Of a stretch of DNA of 9,703 nucleotides, positions 1 through 7,900 are shown one piece after another (the stretch's first letter is position 1; each line of letters begins with the position of its first letter). Source of the DNA: Nitrospira sp. UBA5698 (GTDB taxonomy: Bacteria; Nitrospirota; Nitrospiria; Nitrospirales; Nitrospiraceae); assembly GCA_002420115.1 (NCBI GenBank), contig DIHK01000026.1, positions 74,544-84,246 on the forward strand, given 5' to 3'. The position numbers and the translations under genes were made by a program. The notes beneath the pieces were generated by a model. It was given only the letters and a program-made list of their open reading frames with translations, ran no database searches and was not told where the DNA came from.

Positions 1-232
1 GCTGAATGCAAATCACGTACATATTTGATGCCTACGAGACGAATCAGTACCATCGCTGAGCCCTCCGACCCAACAAAGCTTTCAGAACTCTTTGGAAACT
101 AAAGAATGCTAAGCGGGTTCTAGTCAGGCACCTCTTTTGCCTTTCCCGTTCTAGCCACACACACACCGTGTGCACCGAGGTATTGAGGCGCAGAGCAGGA
201 TGAAACACAAACCTACCAATGAGGCATGGTTC

Positions 233-859
233 ATGGCATACGCTCATCTACCCACACGACGGTTCTGGCAGGTGCTTGCAGTCACAGTTCTCATGGGATT
301 CGGGCAGGCTGCTGAAGGCCTCGCCTTCACCGTTGGCCCGACGGCGCTGACGTTTAACGCTGTTCAAGATGGAACAAGCCCGTCCAATCAGACGTTGTCT
401 GTCTTCCGAAAACGGACAAACCAGATAACGGTTACAACTTCCGACAATGCCTCTTGGTTAACCGTTTCGCCGGCCACCACCTCTATGACTACCAAGGCGA
501 CCCTTGCGGTGGCGGTAGATACAACGGGGCTCGCAGCGGGCACCTACAATGCAACCATCACGGTGAAGGTGGGAAAAGGGACGAAGATAGTCCCTGTGAC
601 CATGACCCTGTCATCCCCACCCTCGGCCACGACTGCCACTCTCGCATGGAACGCCGTCACTGACCCATCCTTGAGTGGTTATAATGTGAAGGTAGGCACG
701 GCCTCAGGGCTCTATAGCAGAACGATCACTGTAGGCAACGTCACCTCGTATACCGTTGACAGTTTGACGAATGGGACCACCTACTATTTCACCGTGACCG
801 CCTATAACAGTGCGGGTGAGAGCCAGCCGTCAAATGAGGTCAGTAAGAGTATTTATTGA
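233..859 (+). CDS. Secreted BACON + fibronectin type III domain protein
   Basis: A 208-residue exported protein. Residues 1-30 look like a Sec signal peptide: basic TRR at 8-10, then a hydrophobic stretch ending near GQAAEGLA. Residues about 33-127 resemble a BACON/Ig-like beta-sandwich, with the typical ASWLTVSP core (W75) and the strand ending GLAAGTYNATITV. Residues about 133-208 form a fibronectin type III domain, with SGYNVKVGT, the TSYTVDSLTNGTTYYFTVTAYN signature and terminal SQPSNEVS. I chose ATG 233 because GAGG lies 8 bases upstream and the signal peptide fits. In-frame ATG 200 and GTG 170 would add 11 or 21 residues. Such domains usually mediate carbohydrate or surface binding, but no catalytic domain is attached, so the ligand is unknown. 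It ends about 900 bases before the toxin-antitoxin pair on the other strand, so it appears to be a stand-alone gene. No clear promoter is visible in the 232 bases before it. Confidence 0.8.
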   Translation: MAYAHLPTRRFWQVLAVTVLMGFGQAAEGLAFTVGPTALTFNAVQDGTSPSNQTLSVFRKRTNQITVTTSDNASWLTVSPATTSMTTKATLAVAVDTTGLAAGTYNATITVKVGKGTKIVPVTMTLSSPPSATTATLAWNAVTDPSLSGYNVKVGTASGLYSRTITVGNVTSYTVDSLTNGTTYYFTVTAYNSAGESQPSNEVSKSIY

Positions 860-890
860 GAGGCAGGATAATCTATGGAGGCACACGCTT

Positions 891-924
891 GTTTTTAGAA
901 ATAGGTTAGGTCAAACCTAAAAAC
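891..924. repeat. Imperfect inverted repeat/hairpin after the FN3 gene
   Basis: GTTTTTAG (891-898) is complementary to CTAAAAAC (917-924). Nested inside is a second perfect repeat, TTAGGT-CAA-ACCTAA (906-920), sharing the right arm. No run of T follows on either strand, so it is a poor intrinsic terminator, although its position 32 bases after the FN3 stop would suit one. It could also be the end of a decayed mobile element. Confidence 0.5.
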
Positions 925-992
925 GTAGACTGTCCGCTACATCCCCGTGTACGCTCTTGTTCTTACAAGACACGTGATGTCGGAGGCCTGTA

Positions 993-1080
993 CCCAACAT
1001 CTCCCTAACGGCCTGGCAAGAAATCCTTGATCCGATCCCACTGATCGTCACGCACCGCATACCGCCGTTGGCCCGGCCAT
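993..1080 (-). pseudogene. Relic of an IS5-type transposase N-terminus
   Basis: Reading the minus strand from 1079, the translation contains YAVRDDQWDRIKDFLPGR, then a TAG stop (1007-1005), then GDVG. This matches the family-typical opening of IS5-group transposases (the DUF4096-like N-terminal region: aromatic-x-L/V-x-D-x-QW-x-RI-x-x-LLPGR). An ATG at 1080 reads MAG and is then out of frame with the matching segment. One extra base in the CCGGGCC stretch (about 1070-1076) would explain this. The remaining roughly 250 residues, including the DDE catalytic core, are absent from the window. It is therefore a dead fragment with at least one frameshift and one nonsense mutation. The family call comes from recognising the motif, not from a search. 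Confidence 0.6.
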
Positions 1081-1459
1081 AACCCCCCATGGTGTATGAA
1101 CAGTACATCCCTTGCAGACGCCCTTGTGAATCCGGACAATTATCACGCCGCTAACTGATAACACGCCCTAGCACTTCATGGAAAACCCATCCATCTTCCG
1201 GCCGCTCGAGGCTTGAAACTGTTGGCGCTTGAGAAGGATCAGCTCTTTCGAAGCTCGGTTGCCCTTCGAATACTCTATTTTCATCAAGGATAGATCCTTC
1301 GTTCACCCGGCCGTGAATCGACGGAAATAGTCAGAATGCCAATGAGTTAGGCTTAAAAAATCATATTGTACGGGGGCTGAAGAATGAGATGCGAGGGTGA
1401 GAGTTGCTTTGCGACGATTGCCAACAGACTCGCATGGTTATTGTCGAAGTATCTCCCGC

Positions 1460-1747
1460 TTATGCGACCCGAAGCACCAGCCTCTTGCCACAGGCCTTCA
1501 CGTACTTGCGCAACGTCGCGATCGAGGGAGAGTGCTTGCCACTCGCAAGTGCTCGCTCCAGACGAGCAACAGCAGGGGCCTGCGTTCCCATACGTGCCGC
1601 CACTTGGCTTTGCGTGAGCCCTGCCTCTTGCCGCGCCTTGAGTAAAGCATCGAGTAACGCGGACTCCTCGCGTTCAATCCGCTCTACCTCCACCCGCACC
1701 CGAGGTCGACGAAGAAGCTTCTTGATGAGTTGATCATGTGTTCGCAT
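1460..1747 (-). CDS. higA: HigA-type antitoxin, XRE-family helix-turn-helix
   Basis: A 95-residue DNA-binding antitoxin expected to bind and neutralise the adjacent RelE/HigB-like toxin and to repress their shared promoter. Residues about 31-86 form an XRE/Cro-type helix-turn-helix: ARQEAGLTQSQVAARMGTQ is helices 1-2, APAVARLERAL is the recognition helix region, and SIATLRKYVKACGKRL is the C-terminal helical part typical of HigA antitoxins of Gp49-type toxins. The N-terminal 30 residues are highly charged and helical. The ATG at 1747 is preceded by AGAGGTG with a spacing of about 5 bases. The start lies inside the end of the toxin gene (14-base overlap), so translation is probably coupled. 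The toxin-before-antitoxin order is characteristic of higBA. The exact family name is assigned from motif and order only. Confidence 0.85.
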   Translation of the reverse strand: MRTHDQLIKKLLRRPRVRVEVERIEREESALLDALLKARQEAGLTQSQVAARMGTQAPAVARLERALASGKHSPSIATLRKYVKACGKRLVLRVA

Positions 1748-2081
1748 CTTTCACCTCTTTCATACGTGTCTCAGCAATCTCACGATCTCGACGAGGGGTC
1801 TTGTCAGACTTCTTGACGAAGCTATGCAGCATGACGATCCGTTTTCCTACCAACGTACAGAAGAACACCCGCGCGATTCCCTCTGCTCCTTTTAGCCGTA
1901 GCTCAAATAGACCATGGCCAAAAGCCTTCGTATGCGGTGCCCCAAGATGTGGACCAAGTACGATCATTCGACGAGTGAGGACGATATAGCGTGCCGCCAG
2001 CGTATCAGGCAGAGCCAAAATATCGTTCTGCACAGCCTCGCTGTAATACGTGATCGTATAGTCCACGCAAAAGAGTAACAA
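1734..2081 (-). CDS. higB: HigB/RelE-family toxin (phage Gp49-like)
   Basis: A protein of 110-115 residues matching the Gp49-like (RelE/ParE superfamily) toxin pattern. It has an N-terminal VDYTITYYSEAVQNDILALP, a central GLFELRLKG strand, IARVFFCTLVGKRIVMLHSF and the hallmark FVKKSDKTPRRDREIAETR near the C-terminus. Characterised HigB toxins are ribosome-dependent mRNA endonucleases that arrest translation. Mechanism here is inferred from the family. No ATG start exists: the candidates are TTG at 2081 and GTG at 2066, and neither has a good Shine-Dalgarno sequence. GTG 2066 puts the protein start at VDYTIT, which suits the family better. A rare or weak start could keep toxin synthesis below that of the antitoxin, whose ribosome site is better. 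The gene appears intact. Confidence 0.85.
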   Translation of the reverse strand: MLLFCVDYTITYYSEAVQNDILALPDTLAARYIVLTRRMIVLGPHLGAPHTKAFGHGLFELRLKGAEGIARVFFCTLVGKRIVMLHSFVKKSDKTPRRDREIAETRMKEVKDANT

Positions 2082-2100
2082 ATATGTTATGCTACCGCAA
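2072..2100 (-). promoter_or_regulatory. Candidate higBA operator/promoter with inverted repeat
   Basis: A perfect 5-bp-arm inverted repeat, TAACA-AATA-TGTTA (2076-2089), sits at the start of the toxin gene. On the minus strand, TTGCGG (2100-2095) and TACTCT (2077-2072) are spaced 17 bases apart and bracket the repeat, the expected geometry for a HigA-repressed promoter. The -10 match is poor. This promoter would start transcription near 2065, making GTG 2066 essentially leaderless. The repeat is clear; its role as operator is inference. Confidence 0.35.
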
Positions 2101-2565
2101 GACGAAGGCGAGATGAGGCTACGCAGCGGTGACTGGTAGGAGACTTGAACACCAGGGAGAAACGAGGTGAACCCGTTTGTCAGTTGGCAGGATGACTGGT
2201 TGCCTTGCGTAGCTCACGGGAGAATGATTCCGGCAAGACAACCTATGGAGGCGAAACCTGGACGAGAATGAGCTAAGGCTGGCACTGCACAAAACCAAAC
2301 CCACTCCTCTTCCATGCGCTGGGTTTCTGCCTGGCCCTTGCCGCGAACCGGTGACTCGCTGTTGGTTTCAAGTTGTCGGAGACGATCTGTACACGCAAGA
2401 CGGAGAGCCATCTCAATAATCATTCGGATGTCAGGTTCGCGATACAGCCAGAGCAGACAGTGAGGGACCACTCACATAAATACAAGAAACAAGATCTGGC
2501 CAAGAATCCTGCGTGAGATCTTCTGACTTCGCTCCTTTCTTCTGACCGCCAACGCTACCATAGTC

Positions 2566-2595
2566 ATACAGCCCTATCGCACGATAGGGCTGTAT
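2566..2595. repeat. Perfect 14-bp inverted repeat (strong hairpin)
   Basis: ATACAGCCCTATCG (2566-2579) is exactly complementary to CGATAGGGCTGTAT (2582-2595), with CA between. As RNA it folds as a 13-bp stem with a GCAC loop. No T-run follows on either strand, so it does not look like a standard intrinsic terminator. It could be a repetitive extragenic palindrome, a small non-autonomous element (MITE tip) or a protein-binding site. Confidence 0.85.
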
Positions 2596-2688
2596 AGATC
2601 TACTCTGGAGGTCTGTACATCCCTAAACAAAAGAGTTATTTCATTGCTCCGCCTCCGACGCTACCATCCCGCCGCGCTTGAGTACGTA

Positions 2689-2702
2689 GTGTGGAGCCAC
2701 AC
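2689..2702. repeat. Short perfect palindrome
   Basis: GTGTGG-AG-CCACAC, with 6-bp arms and a 2-base centre, lies 12 bases before the longer hairpin at 2714-2740. Alone it could be chance. It is recorded because of the local concentration of inverted repeats. Confidence 0.4.
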
Positions 2703-2713
2703 GGCTTGATCCA

Positions 2714-2740
2714 TCCTCCGTAGCAGACTACTGCGGAGGA
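2714..2740. repeat. Bulged hairpin with repeated CTGCGGAGG
   Basis: TCCTCCG (2714-2720) and CAG (2724-2726) pair with CTG and CGGAGGA (2731-2740). This gives a 10-bp stem with a TAG bulge and an ACTA loop. CTGCGGAGG from its right arm recurs directly at 2758-2766. No T-run follows. Function unknown. Confidence 0.6.
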
Positions 2741-3094
2741 CGGGCAGCTGTGGCTTCCTGCGGAGGTGGGTGTAAAGGGCAGTCGAATCGATTCGGTAGT
2801 TCTTGGAAGGAGCGTGTGAATCCATTTAGATACTCCCTGAATCGAAAAGGATTCACCCGGTAGATTTCGATTTTCAGGAAGTAACTCAATGCTTGAGAAT
2901 TTACGTAGTTCTTGCGAAGCCATCGTGGTCCGTTCTTTGCTGAGAGGAACTCACATGAGGTTGCACACCTTGTTGATCGACGACCATCATGATCGATCGG
3001 ACATGTTCCACAACACATCAGGACTCCAGCGACGCGGATTGATGTCATATGCCTCTTACCTTGTGGGATATTCCATGCCGACACCGAGTTCTTA

Positions 3095-3130
3095 TTGTTA
3101 GTTGACTGCCGTATGTCGATATCACACTTT
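3095..3130 (+). promoter_or_regulatory. Weak candidate promoter of the lipoprotein-patatin cassette
   Basis: Two overlapping sigma70-like possibilities precede the first lipoprotein gene: TTGTTA (3095-3100), 17 bases, GATATC (3118-3123); or TTGACT (3102-3107), 17 bases, CACTTT (3125-3130). The -35 TTGACT is good, but both -10 hexamers are poor. The location, just before a tightly packed gene set after 1 kb without genes, is the main support. Confidence 0.2.
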
Positions 3131-3144
3131 TTCTCGAGGGTGGC

Positions 3145-3744
3145 GTGACAGCATCAACATCTCTGCACCTAGCATATGGTCTTGTTGCACTGACCCTCTT
3201 GCTCACATCAACTGGTTGCATATGGAGGACAGCCGACACAGATCACTTTTGGGGTCCCATCTTGATCCGAGCTAATCAGCCACCGCAGGGGAACGCCTTT
3301 CTCTGGGAGGAACGCTCAGTAGTACCACTCGTCGCGGAAGGAGGAAACCATATAGGGCTTACAATTGGTTTTCTCAAACGGCTTGCGGCAAACCCGATAG
3401 AGATCGACAAGAAGGCATCCCTTCGCTGGTGCTATGGGTTGCTCAACACATCTTGCTCCATTCCAACTGTATCTGATGGGTGGTATTGGAGTTTCTTGTA
3501 CAGTCGCATCACCCATAACGCCTCCCCAGAATTCTATGACCGATATGTCTTAGGAGCATCAGTAGGAGCAGGAAGTGACGGTTATCAAGCGACCCTTGGT
3601 TATTCTGCCGATACTCGCCAAAAACCCCAGGACAATGCGTACTACATCTTTTGTTACAGGAGAACCAACCCGTTCCAAACTCGATTTGAGCTTACGAGGC
3701 ATACTACTGCGTTTATTACTTTTCTTGATCAGGAGGCTTGCTAA
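3145..3744 (+). CDS. Predicted lipoprotein, first gene of the patatin cassette
   Basis: A 199-residue exported protein of no family I recognise. The N-terminus has a hydrophobic segment (residues 9-22) ending in LTSTGC, a lipobox-like site with the acylated cysteine at C25 and Ile at +2, which would favour the outer membrane in a Gram-negative. Four more cysteines (in RWCYG, NTSCS, IFCYR and the terminal EAC) allow periplasmic disulphides. The tail has alternating aromatic/glycine stretches (VLGASVGAGSDGYQATLGY) that look beta-rich and distantly recall the GYKR region of the next two lipoproteins, but I would not call it a paralogue. The start is GTG 3145, preceded by GAGGG 4 bases away. An in-frame stop at 3103-3105 excludes longer versions. 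Its TAA ends 2 bases before the next gene's ATG, so the two are almost certainly co-transcribed. Confidence 0.7.
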   Translation: MTASTSLHLAYGLVALTLLLTSTGCIWRTADTDHFWGPILIRANQPPQGNAFLWEERSVVPLVAEGGNHIGLTIGFLKRLAANPIEIDKKASLRWCYGLLNTSCSIPTVSDGWYWSFLYSRITHNASPEFYDRYVLGASVGAGSDGYQATLGYSADTRQKPQDNAYYIFCYRRTNPFQTRFELTRHTTAFITFLDQEAC

Positions 3745-3746
3745 CG

Positions 3747-4205
3747 ATGCAGCTATGGTGGGACCTCAAAATACTTCACTATTCACTATTCACACTAATG
3801 GCCCTAGCAAGTCTATCAGGATGCAATAATTACCTGGTTTTCACCACTGCCACTAAGTTTGGGCTCGAAGTCTACCAGGATGCTGGCCAGCCACCTAAGG
3901 TCCTCATGGGATACAAGCGTTCCGAGACCGCCATCATTCCAGCCACACATACCAATGCGGATGAGACAAAGGATACTTACTCAGTCCTAGGAGATTTCTG
4001 CGTGCATGCTGACCCATCCCTCCGAGCTTGGTGGGATGGGATAACGGGGGGATCCGATACCACGGACAGTCTCCAAATCCGCTCACTGTTTGTGACAGGT
4101 TATGCCGCACAGAAAGCCGCTAGCGACACGGCCATTCAGAACTATTTCGCAAAAGCAGTTAAAGAGCGATCCAACAGCGGATCAAGCGAAAAACACTGCT
4201 TTTGA
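3747..4205 (+). CDS. Predicted lipoprotein with LGY/GYKR motif, second cassette gene
   Basis: A 152-residue lipoprotein of unknown function. The signal peptide ends LASLSGC (C26, Asn at +2), a good lipobox. The mature part carries TKFGLEVYQDAGQPPKVLMG followed by YKRSETAIIPA, then DTYSVLGDF and a C-terminal FVTGYAAQKAA. The same ordered motifs recur in the next gene, so the two are divergent tandem paralogues. I chose ATG 3747 because AGGAGG (3731-3736) lies 10 bases upstream. The in-frame TTG 3738 directly abuts that site. The Shine-Dalgarno is inside the end of the preceding gene, implying translational coupling. The protein is probably periplasmic-facing and membrane-anchored. Its position just upstream of an exported phospholipase suggests a partner or inhibitor role, which is inference. 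Confidence 0.75.
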   Translation: MQLWWDLKILHYSLFTLMALASLSGCNNYLVFTTATKFGLEVYQDAGQPPKVLMGYKRSETAIIPATHTNADETKDTYSVLGDFCVHADPSLRAWWDGITGGSDTTDSLQIRSLFVTGYAAQKAASDTAIQNYFAKAVKERSNSGSSEKHCF

Positions 4206-4230
4206 CAATTAGCTCAAGGTATAGGAGCAA

Positions 4231-4929
4231 ATGATTCTTATGAAAACTTTGAACCTTCACTCGATTACAATAACCTTCTTTTCCTCAGCATTATTGTTTT
4301 ATGGGTGCACATCCAAATCCACAGTGATCACAATGACAGGAACAACTGTTGGGTTAGAAGCAAGCCCAGGAGATGCCGCAAACGGACAATCTCCTTCGGT
4401 GTTATTTGGATACAAGCGTGCTGAAGTCGCAATTATCCCAGTACAACGAGATAACCCTGGTGCAACGGATAAGAAAGCCACCGCTCTCCAAACACCAGGT
4501 GAGGCAACCCCAGAAAGTCTAGCAGAACACAACGGCGATGTACCCACTAAAGAACAGGAACATTCCATGCCCGGAACGATTGATGCTTTTTCGGTGCTTG
4601 CGTCCTTTAACTTGGCTCACAACTGGTTTGGACCGGCCAAGATCGAGCAGTTCATCGCCACTGGGCATGCTGCACGGCAAATACAGGGAAGCATACTTGG
4701 AGGTATGGCAAGTGCTCATGACCACTGGGCATTGCTATACAAAAGGATTCATTCTACAGATCCGAATAGCGGCTGTTGGAGTGCAATTAAAAGCTGGATG
4801 GATAAAAACATGCCTGCGGTCGCCGAAAAGGATTTCATCGAACAACCAGCGCATGCCGACAAACGTGTCAAAAGCTCAGAGGATCCGACCGTTAAGAGTT
4901 CCTGTTTAACGCAGTTTAAGCCCCAATGA
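4231..4929 (+). CDS. Predicted lipoprotein, paralogue of the preceding gene
   Basis: A 232-residue lipoprotein. The hydrophobic stretch ends LLFYGC (C26), a slightly atypical lipobox (F, Y at -3, -2). The mature region repeats the layout of the preceding protein: TTVGLEASPGD, then VLFGYKRAEVAIIPV, DAFSVLASF and FIATGHAARQI. Between the IIP and FSVL motifs it has a longer polar, Pro/Glu/Thr-rich linker of about 40 residues (residues about 74-116). It also has an extra C-terminal tail of about 70 residues with two cysteines. AGGAG (4223-4227) lies 3 bases from ATG 4231 and 12 from in-frame ATG 4240 (MKTLNL). Neither spacing is ideal, so the start could be either. The gene begins 25 bases after the previous stop and ends 62 bases before the patatin gene. 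I do not recognise a named domain. Confidence 0.75.
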   Translation: MILMKTLNLHSITITFFSSALLFYGCTSKSTVITMTGTTVGLEASPGDAANGQSPSVLFGYKRAEVAIIPVQRDNPGATDKKATALQTPGEATPESLAEHNGDVPTKEQEHSMPGTIDAFSVLASFNLAHNWFGPAKIEQFIATGHAARQIQGSILGGMASAHDHWALLYKRIHSTDPNSGCWSAIKSWMDKNMPAVAEKDFIEQPAHADKRVKSSEDPTVKSSCLTQFKPQ

Positions 4930-4956
4930 CTTCATCTCTGGGGAGCTAATATTATT

Positions 4957-4979
4957 CCTTCAATCCATACCACTGAAGG
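4957..4979 (+). promoter_or_regulatory. Small hairpin next to the patatin ribosome site
   Basis: CCTTCA (4957-4962) and TGAAGG (4974-4979) form a 6-bp stem with an 11-base loop directly before the GGAG ribosome site (4981-4984) of the patatin gene. It could modulate translation or mRNA processing between the lipoprotein genes and the lipase. It is short and may be chance. Confidence 0.25.
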
Positions 4980-4991
4980 CGGAGTGAAACC

Positions 4992-7900
4992 ATGTGGCAA
5001 AAGAAAGCAGTGCTTGTAGCACTCATAGGTTCATGTGTTGCAACTTGGCCATCCGCAAGCGAGGCGGACCATTGGCCGAAAGAAAAGCTATCTATTAACT
5101 TATCTCTATCGGGTGGAGGTATCAGAGCCTCGGCATTTGCCCAAGGAGTGCTCCTGGAACTGGATGAAATATTCCTTTGCTGGGAGGGAGCAGGGGAAGA
5201 CAAAAAGCTCAGTGATATACGCTATTCACGCAGGTCTGATAAGAGCAATCCAGACAACTGCAAAAACCCCACGACCTTATTGAAGTCATTAGACACAATC
5301 TCGGCCGTTTCAGGTGGCGCCATCACAGCAGCCTATTACAAAGCTAGCAATGGCGATGCATGGAAACAATCATTCCGAGAGGCACTCACGAATAAGGACA
5401 TCCAGAAGGAGCTGCTTACCCGCATTCAATCCAATAGCGCACTTCTGCCTGACATCGCATTTCGCCCTGCGCTTGCAGTCACAAGCCTCATCGATGTTGC
5501 AAAATATCTAGTGACAGCTCCCTTCAAGTTGACCGGCTTAACTGCAAGCTTACGAAATCCTGATTTAACCCCAGCACTATTCTTGGCCTCCGGCCAGGGT
5601 CTCATCAAGCCCGATGAGATGTCTGAGGTGTATCGCAATTGGTTCTGGCCCAATGCAAGGAAGGAATTGTCATTCGGAGACTATGCCAGTGGCAAGGTTG
5701 GTAGCGACAAATCCGTCAAGCTCCTGATCAATGCGACTGACATTAAGAACGGTGCCATTTTTACATTTGATGAAAATACATTCACCTGTATGGGTCTGTC
5801 ACAACAAGACTTTCTTGCCTTCTCAGTAGCCCGTGCTCTAGCAGCATCGAGTGCACTCCCCGTAATCTTTTCACCACATAATCTGTCCGAGCTACTGAAG
5901 AACGCCAGACCAGAAAAAGTAAATGGCGAGAACTGTCCCGTTCTATCGACAGATCATACTCGTAGTCCGCTCCTGCTTGATGGGGGCATAGTTGAAAACC
6001 TTGGCCTTGCAAGACTCCTGCAGGATGCATTTTGGAGAAAGAACTACGCATCAAATCCTCATCACAATGCCGCTGAACAAACTTTCTTAATCTCCGTAAA
6101 CGCTGCCGTGCAAGGAGGATCTGGACTTCCTACACTTGGGAAAGGCTCCACCATTCCGCAGGACCTGGACCAAAGTTTCGATGTACTGATGACTAACAAG
6201 ACGGATGTAACGAGAACAATTTTTGAATCTGCCTTGCACCCGTTTGGATTCCGGTTTCTTGAACTACGCTTCCCCGATATTAATAGAGCCAGCATTCCTC
6301 CTGTCGAGACAAACTTCACAACTGAGCGAGTTGCGCTACAGCGGCTAGGTGTCCCATTTGGAAGACAATTATCGAAATCCGAGCTAACAAAAATGGCAGA
6401 GGAATCCGCTCTATTTCGACAGGAAAGAGATAAGGTTTTTCAAGACCTGAACGCCATTGGCATGGCACCTACAAAAGAACAGATCGACCTTCTCATTTCT
6501 GCTGGACGAGCCGTCATTGCAGATAGATTCGACGAGATCAAGGAGCAACTCGCTGCCCTGACAGCGCAAGAATTCCAAGAAGTGTGCGGAGACATTTTCA
6601 ATATCGACAAGCACTATTGTTGGCCACAAGAGTTAACCGATAAGAACCTTCTCCGGTCACCTTTGCGAGTAGTTCTCAGCCGTCTAGACACGGTGAAGGA
6701 GCAGCACATTAAACGCATCACAGCAAATCGAAACCGAGCCATCGCTAGCTTGAGAGATAAGATCCGACGTACTCTTCTCAATGAATTAGAACTGGTTGAT
6801 AAGTTCCAAGTTTATTTCGATGGAGGTTATTTTGTTGGGAAGGTCCTTTGCCAAGAGGTGGTGAGCAGAGACCTTGACTATTTCCGCTTGTACAGGAAAG
6901 CTGAAAAGGCAAGTGCCCTAGGCGACTTATTGTCTCGCTGCGAGAAGATTACAAAGGTGTGGAAGGATCTCGCATCTCGGGACGAAGAATATAAAGACCC
7001 TGATGCCTACAAGGCCACGACGGAAAGAGTTAAAGGCAGAGAAGCGGTCAAGAAAAACGATCACTTCCTAAGATCATTTGTAGCTGCCATCGAAAACTCT
7101 CTAAAAGCACCTCCCTCGATAGAACAATCCCTGCCAGAATATTATGGATTCTTGATAGGTTCCGCCAGACTTATCTACCTACAAGATCCTTCTGGCCTTA
7201 CATTGCTCTACAAGAATCGCACCCAAGGTCCTCTTGAGATAAACATCAATGAGCAATTAGCGATGCATATGATCTTGAAGCGCTCCGAATACGCTATGGG
7301 ACTTCGGCATATCCTTATTGCATTAGAGCACAGTCGGTCGCTACACAAGAGGCTTGCCGAGGATAGTAAGGACCTTGACCTCATGGCGACAGTAACTGAT
7401 CATCCCTCTCTCTCGCTAATTCAAAATCAACAACAGAGGTTTTTAGCAGCGGAGCACACATATAAGTTACTTTTCGCAAAATTGCATACAGCATCACCAA
7501 AACTAGTTGAGGTAAACGGATCCTCAACGTCTCAGCAAGGTTTGATCGATCATGACATCTCCGAGCAAGATATCACAGACTGGGCCAACACCTATTATCC
7601 AGACGGCACAGGGGGCACGGTAATAGGGCTGCCTGAGGGACCCTATTCGGACATGCAACTAGCCCACCGTCGTTGCCTTCTGCAAGAGATTTTCGTGAGC
7701 TTACATATGGAGAGCAGAAAGCGAGTTCAAGACTGCAAACAAGATAAACATATTCCTGATCATCAGACTCTCGTAAGGGATATTGCAGTGCTGGAAAAAG
7801 ATATTAAGCAATATGCAACTCAAGACATTAAGAAAACAAGCGGGCTCAAACTTGCACTTCGATATGCAGAAGAAGCTTATCGAGATCCAAAGAGCGAAGA

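Larger units (their letters stand above)
860..1459. other. Gene-poor stretch with transposon debris
   Basis: No intact gene is supported here. The segment holds an imperfect hairpin just after the FN3 gene (891-924) and a decayed IS5-type transposase start on the minus strand (993-1080). Bases 1109-1459 show only small repeats, for example GAAGGATC near 1234 facing GATCCTTC near 1290, and no convincing open frame on either strand. Open frames from about 1384 rightward on the plus strand are antisense to the antitoxin gene. No tRNA or recognisable RNA gene was seen. Confidence 0.6.
2082..3144. other. About 1 kb without a convincing gene
   Basis: Open frames exist on the minus strand (2214-2471, 85 codons; 2728-3084, 118 codons) and the plus strand (2889-3101). 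None has a recognisable family signature, and the two minus-strand frames start at GTG without a visible ribosome site. I do not call them genes, although the 2728-3084 frame, with a proline-rich end, is the best candidate if one is real. The region contains a cluster of inverted repeats: 2566-2595, 2689-2702 and 2714-2740. Its last 50 bases should hold the promoter of the lipoprotein cassette. No tRNA or known riboswitch was recognised. Confidence 0.5.

Noticed and set aside
917..1108. 63-codon minus-strand open frame
   Set aside because: It overlaps the IS5-type relic in a different frame; the recognisable protein signal is in the neighbouring frame, so this one is a by-product of decay.
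1384..1733. Several plus-strand open frames opposite the antitoxin
   Set aside because: They are antisense to the well-supported HigA coding sequence and show no protein family features.
2214..2471. 85-codon minus-strand open frame
   Set aside because: It has a GTG start with no Shine-Dalgarno sequence, no recognisable motif and unusual composition, so it is not supported as a gene.
2566..2595. Intrinsic terminator
   Set aside because: The stem is strong, but no T-run follows on either strand and no gene ends nearby.
2728..3084. 118-codon minus-strand open frame
   Set aside because: It starts at GTG without a ribosome site, shows no family signature, has a low-complexity proline-rich end, and overlaps both a palindrome cluster and the probable promoter region of the lipoprotein cassette.
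860..3144. CRISPR array or tRNA in the gene-poor stretches
   Set aside because: No regularly spaced direct repeats, tRNA arms or anticodon-loop pattern could be found by eye.
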